Source of the DNA: JAGNXB01 sp964471595
GTDB lineage: Bacteria; Bacteroidota; Bacteroidia; Chitinophagales; Saprospiraceae
DNA: 60,451 nt
Assembly: GCA_964471595.1 (NCBI GenBank)
Contig: CAYYGN010000020.1
Location: forward strand, 1 to 60,451
Direction of reading: 5' to 3'
The stretch's first letter is position 1. Each line of letters begins with the position of its first letter. Shown here piece after piece: positions 58,427 to 60,451 of this stretch. The notes below the pieces were generated by a model, which was not told the origin of the DNA, made no database searches, and was given only the letters and a program-made list of their open reading frames with translations. A program made the translations under genes and the position numbers.

Positions 58427-59158
58427 TTAATGGCGAAACGTCCCCTCCTCCATTTTGGCAGCGAGATTGGGAGGAAGACGAAAGTCGGAAAGTTGTTGAA
58501 GGTGATCAGCATGGTGGAGGTCTGTGCCCAGGTAGGTATAGGAGTCCCGAAAGAGGAGTCGGATGGCTTGCTGGCGGACGTCCGGGCCATAATGGCCGGT
58601 AAAGGCGAGCAGGTTGCCCTGGAACTCCACGCCCATGTCGCGATAGCGATCGAGTTTTTTGTCCTGATTGAAGAGAAAGGGGTAGCGTTCGACGTGGGCG
58701 AGAACGGGGTGATAGCCCTTGAGGCGGAGTTGAAAGAAGACTTCCTCGGCGCCGGGGGGTTCAGCCAGAAAGGAAAACTCCAGCAGGACGCGGTTGTCCA
58801 GGAAGGTGAGGAGCTCCTGGCTTTCGACCAATGCCCGGAAGGTGTCATCAAGGAAGTATTCGGCGGCGAAGGATGTCTGGAGGTCGGGCCACCGTTCGCG
58901 GATAGCGGGGGCCACTTTTTCCCATGCGGTTCGGATGGTGTCCGGGGTGTTGGGATAGAAGGCCGGGTAGATGTGTGGTGTGGCGACAAGTCGGCGGAAT
59001 CCCAACGTGTATAGGCCCTCAACCAGGGCCAATGAAGTGGACACATCAGGTGCGCCATCGTCAATGCCCGGAAGCCAGTGGGCATGCATGTCGGTGCCGA
59101 GTGCCTTTCCGACAGCGAGAGAACGGGTGGTATTGAACAAGCCGGAAAAAAGGGACAT
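58427..59158 (-). CDS. YwqE/CpsB-type tyrosine-protein phosphatase (PHP domain)
   Basis: 243 residues with the PHP metal-binding set: DMHAHWLPGIDDGAPD (Asp23, His25, His27), RRLVATPHIYP, AAEYFLDD, LAHVERYPFLF and YTYLGTDLHHADH. These Mn-dependent phosphatases dephosphorylate the tyrosine tail of the Wzc kinase and cycle export on and off; Wza and Wzc follow directly. It is the first gene of the export subset, with a 38-bp gap to wza. A -7-like TATATTTG lies about 190 bp upstream. Confidence 0.95.
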   Translation of the reverse strand: MSLFSGLFNTTRSLAVGKALGTDMHAHWLPGIDDGAPDVSTSLALVEGLYTLGFRRLVATPHIYPAFYPNTPDTIRTAWEKVAPAIRERWPDLQTSFAAEYFLDDTFRALVESQELLTFLDNRVLLEFSFLAEPPGAEEVFFQLRLKGYHPVLAHVERYPFLFNQDKKLDRYRDMGVEFQGNLLAFTGHYGPDVRQQAIRLLFRDSYTYLGTDLHHADHLQQLSDFRLPPNLAAKMEEGTFRH

Positions 59159-59491
59159 GGGTGGCGCCGGTGGTCAATGGTTGGTGATAAAGATCGTCAC
59201 AACTTGATGATTGTCAAATTCCTGCGCCGGAGGAATGGGGTGTGTGATCATGGTTTTGCAGCACGGCTTCGCCATCCATATGTCGCAACAACTCATGGAT
59301 AGAAAAGGCAATGTCAACGCTTGAATGGCGCGGTAACATCACGTATGCAAATATACGATATTCAAGGCCGTGATGTTGTATGGAGGAAGGTGGCCGGATG
59401 GCGGGAGCAGGTTGTCGAACTGCGGCAATAGCAGGTCAAGGGCTGTTTAACCCTCTGGGGTGTCTGTCAACGGTCAGGAAGCGCTTGCTGG
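59159..59491. other. Intergenic region between epimerase and phosphatase genes
   Basis: No gene is visible in this 333-bp stretch. It contains the -7-like motif at 59348-59355 and otherwise unremarkable sequence. A leader for the ywqE-wza-wzc group of about 180 nt would lie here. Confidence 0.5.
59348..59355 (-). promoter_or_regulatory. Possible -7 element upstream of ywqE-wza-wzc
   Basis: On the minus strand this reads TATATTTG, matching TAnnTTTG. No convincing TTG/TTTG is found 19-20 nt upstream, so support is only the single motif and the position at the head of the export genes. Confidence 0.3.
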
Positions 59492-60451
59492 TCAGACTTT
59501 GAAATAGGACCGATACCATCGGATGAACCGATCGATGCCGGTCGCCACGGATGTTCGGGGCTGATAACCCAGATCGGCCAGCAAATCCCGGACATCGGCG
59601 GCGGTGGCGGGCACATCGCCAGGTTGAATGTCGGTATAGACCTTTTTGGCTTTAATGCCGAGATTATCCTCGATGGCCAGGATGAAATCCATCAGACGGG
59701 TCGGGTTGTTATTGCCGATGTTGTACACTTTCCAGGGAGCGGGACTGCTGCCTGGATCGGGGGTTTTTCCGTCCCAGGTGGCATAGCCGGCAGGCGGATG
59801 CCCGATGACACGGATGATGCCTTCCACGATATCGTCGACATAGGTGAAGTCGCGCACCATTTGTCCGTGGTTGAACACCTGGATGGGTTCACCGGCAAGG
59901 ATGGCTTTGGTAAAAAGAAAAAGGGCCATGTCCGGCCGGCCCCAGGGCCCGTAAACCGTAAAGAAGCGCAGGCCCGTTGTAGGCAATTGAAACAGGTGGC
60001 TGTAAGCATGGGCCATCAATTCATTGCTCTTTTTGCTGGCGGCATAGAGTGAAACCGGGTGGTCGACATTGTCCTGGGTGGAAAAAGGCAGGGATTCGTT
60101 GAGGCCATAGACACTCGAACTGCTGGCGTACACCAAATGGCCAACGCTTTGATTCCTGCACCCTTCCAGGATATTGGCAAACCCCACCAAATTGCTTTGG
60201 ATGTAAGCCATGGGGTTGCCAAGGCTGTATCGCACACCGGCCTGGGCGGCAAGGTGCACAACGACGTCAAAGCCTTCCGCTTCAAACAGGGTATTTATTT
60301 GTGCGGTATCCTCCAGATTCATCCGCACAAACCGGTAACCGGCCTGGGTCGTACCCGGTATCATCCTGTTCCAGGTGATGTCCTCTTTCCGGATGCCGTG
60401 GAGAGCAAGGCGGTCGTATTTGATTTGCGGGTCATAATAGTCGTTGATGGC
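59492..60451 (-). CDS. NAD-dependent nucleotide-sugar epimerase (UDP-glucuronate 4-epimerase-like), partial
   Basis: The gene runs off the right edge; about 319 codons are present. The N-terminal Rossmann glycine motif is outside the window. Visible features are the NAD-contact strand VVHLAAQAGVRYSLGNPMAY, the catalytic Ser region LVYASSSSVYG, Tyr-x-x-x-Lys in SLYAASKKSNELMAHAYSHL, GLRFFTVYGPWGRPDMALF (substrate loop) and VRDFTYVDDIVEGIIRV. The GPWGRPDMA loop is typical of UDP-GlcA 4-epimerases (LpsL/Cap1J/WbpV-like), which make UDP-galacturonic acid. The start codon beyond 60451 is not seen. A uronic acid product would fit the amidotransferases downstream in the locus. Confidence 0.85.
   Translation of the reverse strand, partial: AINDYYDPQIKYDRLALHGIRKEDITWNRMIPGTTQAGYRFVRMNLEDTAQINTLFEAEGFDVVVHLAAQAGVRYSLGNPMAYIQSNLVGFANILEGCRNQSVGHLVYASSSSVYGLNESLPFSTQDNVDHPVSLYAASKKSNELMAHAYSHLFQLPTTGLRFFTVYGPWGRPDMALFLFTKAILAGEPIQVFNHGQMVRDFTYVDDIVEGIIRVIGHPPAGYATWDGKTPDPGSSPAPWKVYNIGNNNPTRLMDFILAIEDNLGIKAKKVYTDIQPGDVPATAADVRDLLADLGYQPRTSVATGIDRFIRWYRSYFKV

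Noticed and set aside
58390..59085. N-terminal extension of the wza frame across the phosphatase gene
   Set aside because: The phosphatase has all PHP metal ligands; the overlapping frame is Pro/Ser-rich noise, and the lipoprotein signal peptide begins at 58389.
1..60451. tRNA, rRNA or transposase genes
   Set aside because: I found no cloverleaf-like segment with a CCA-type acceptor, no rRNA sequence and no DDE or HUH transposase motifs in any frame I read.

Overview
The window looks like a chromosome segment of a Bacteroidota bacterium, most likely near Saprospiraceae. It holds a 3387-residue HYR-type surface protein with a type IX secretion (T9SS) C-terminal domain, TAnnTTTG-type promoter motifs, Wza/Wzc/YwqE-type polysaccharide export genes, and several four-helix-bundle and GxxExxY accessory genes. 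I saw no rRNA or tRNA gene and no CRISPR array. Family names rest on motifs read by eye, without database searches.

Layout. Positions 1-4240 hold a tandem-duplicated pair of exported proteins, a HEXXH metallopeptidase and a small lipoprotein; the second peptidase copy has decayed to a scar. A nitrilase-family amidase (4240-5016, minus) follows. The giant secreted protein (5403-15566, plus) has its own promoter and a structured leader. A small outer-membrane barrel (15940-16587) and a FlaA1/PglF-type nucleotide-sugar dehydratase (16717-18669) close the plus-strand part. From 18900 to the right edge every gene is on the minus strand. This 41-kb block is a surface polysaccharide locus: UDP-glucuronate-type epimerase, YwqE phosphatase, Wza, Wzc, Wzm/Wzt, NeuB/NeuC/NeuA-type nonulosonic acid genes, two asparagine-synthase-like amidotransferases, many glycosyltransferases, a Wzy/WaaL-like membrane protein, a CapK-like ligase, acetyltransferase, DegT aminotransferase and initiating sugar-phosphate transferase. 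Many neighbours overlap by 4-8 nt, so they are probably co-transcribed and translationally coupled.

Accessory genes are threaded into this locus: a toxin-antitoxin-SecB-like chaperone (TAC) module (19740-21123), an AbiE-type pair (22849-24521), an RloA/RloB (AbiL-like) pair (25663-27550), three four-helix-bundle genes, a GxxExxY gene sitting exactly between wzt and wzm, and an uncharacterised three-gene operon (53194-54973).

The most unusual property is punctuation by degenerate short-period repeat arrays of several unrelated sequence families. Five arrays (R1-R5, 19489-27823) share an identical 18-nt core, and each begins at the stop codon of the gene before it, supplying the TGA. They separate defence genes from sugar genes, like the boundaries of a cassette string. 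Other families (GTTGGG/CCAAC hairpins, CGCGAAT inverted repeats, a 24-bp coding repeat, TTCTAC repeats) bracket the four-helix-bundle and GxxExxY genes, and a 7-bp repeat at the start of the metallopeptidase has the geometry of a phase-variable switch. I regard this repeat-bounded cassette organisation as the best candidate for an undescribed system here; any mobility or regulatory function is inference.
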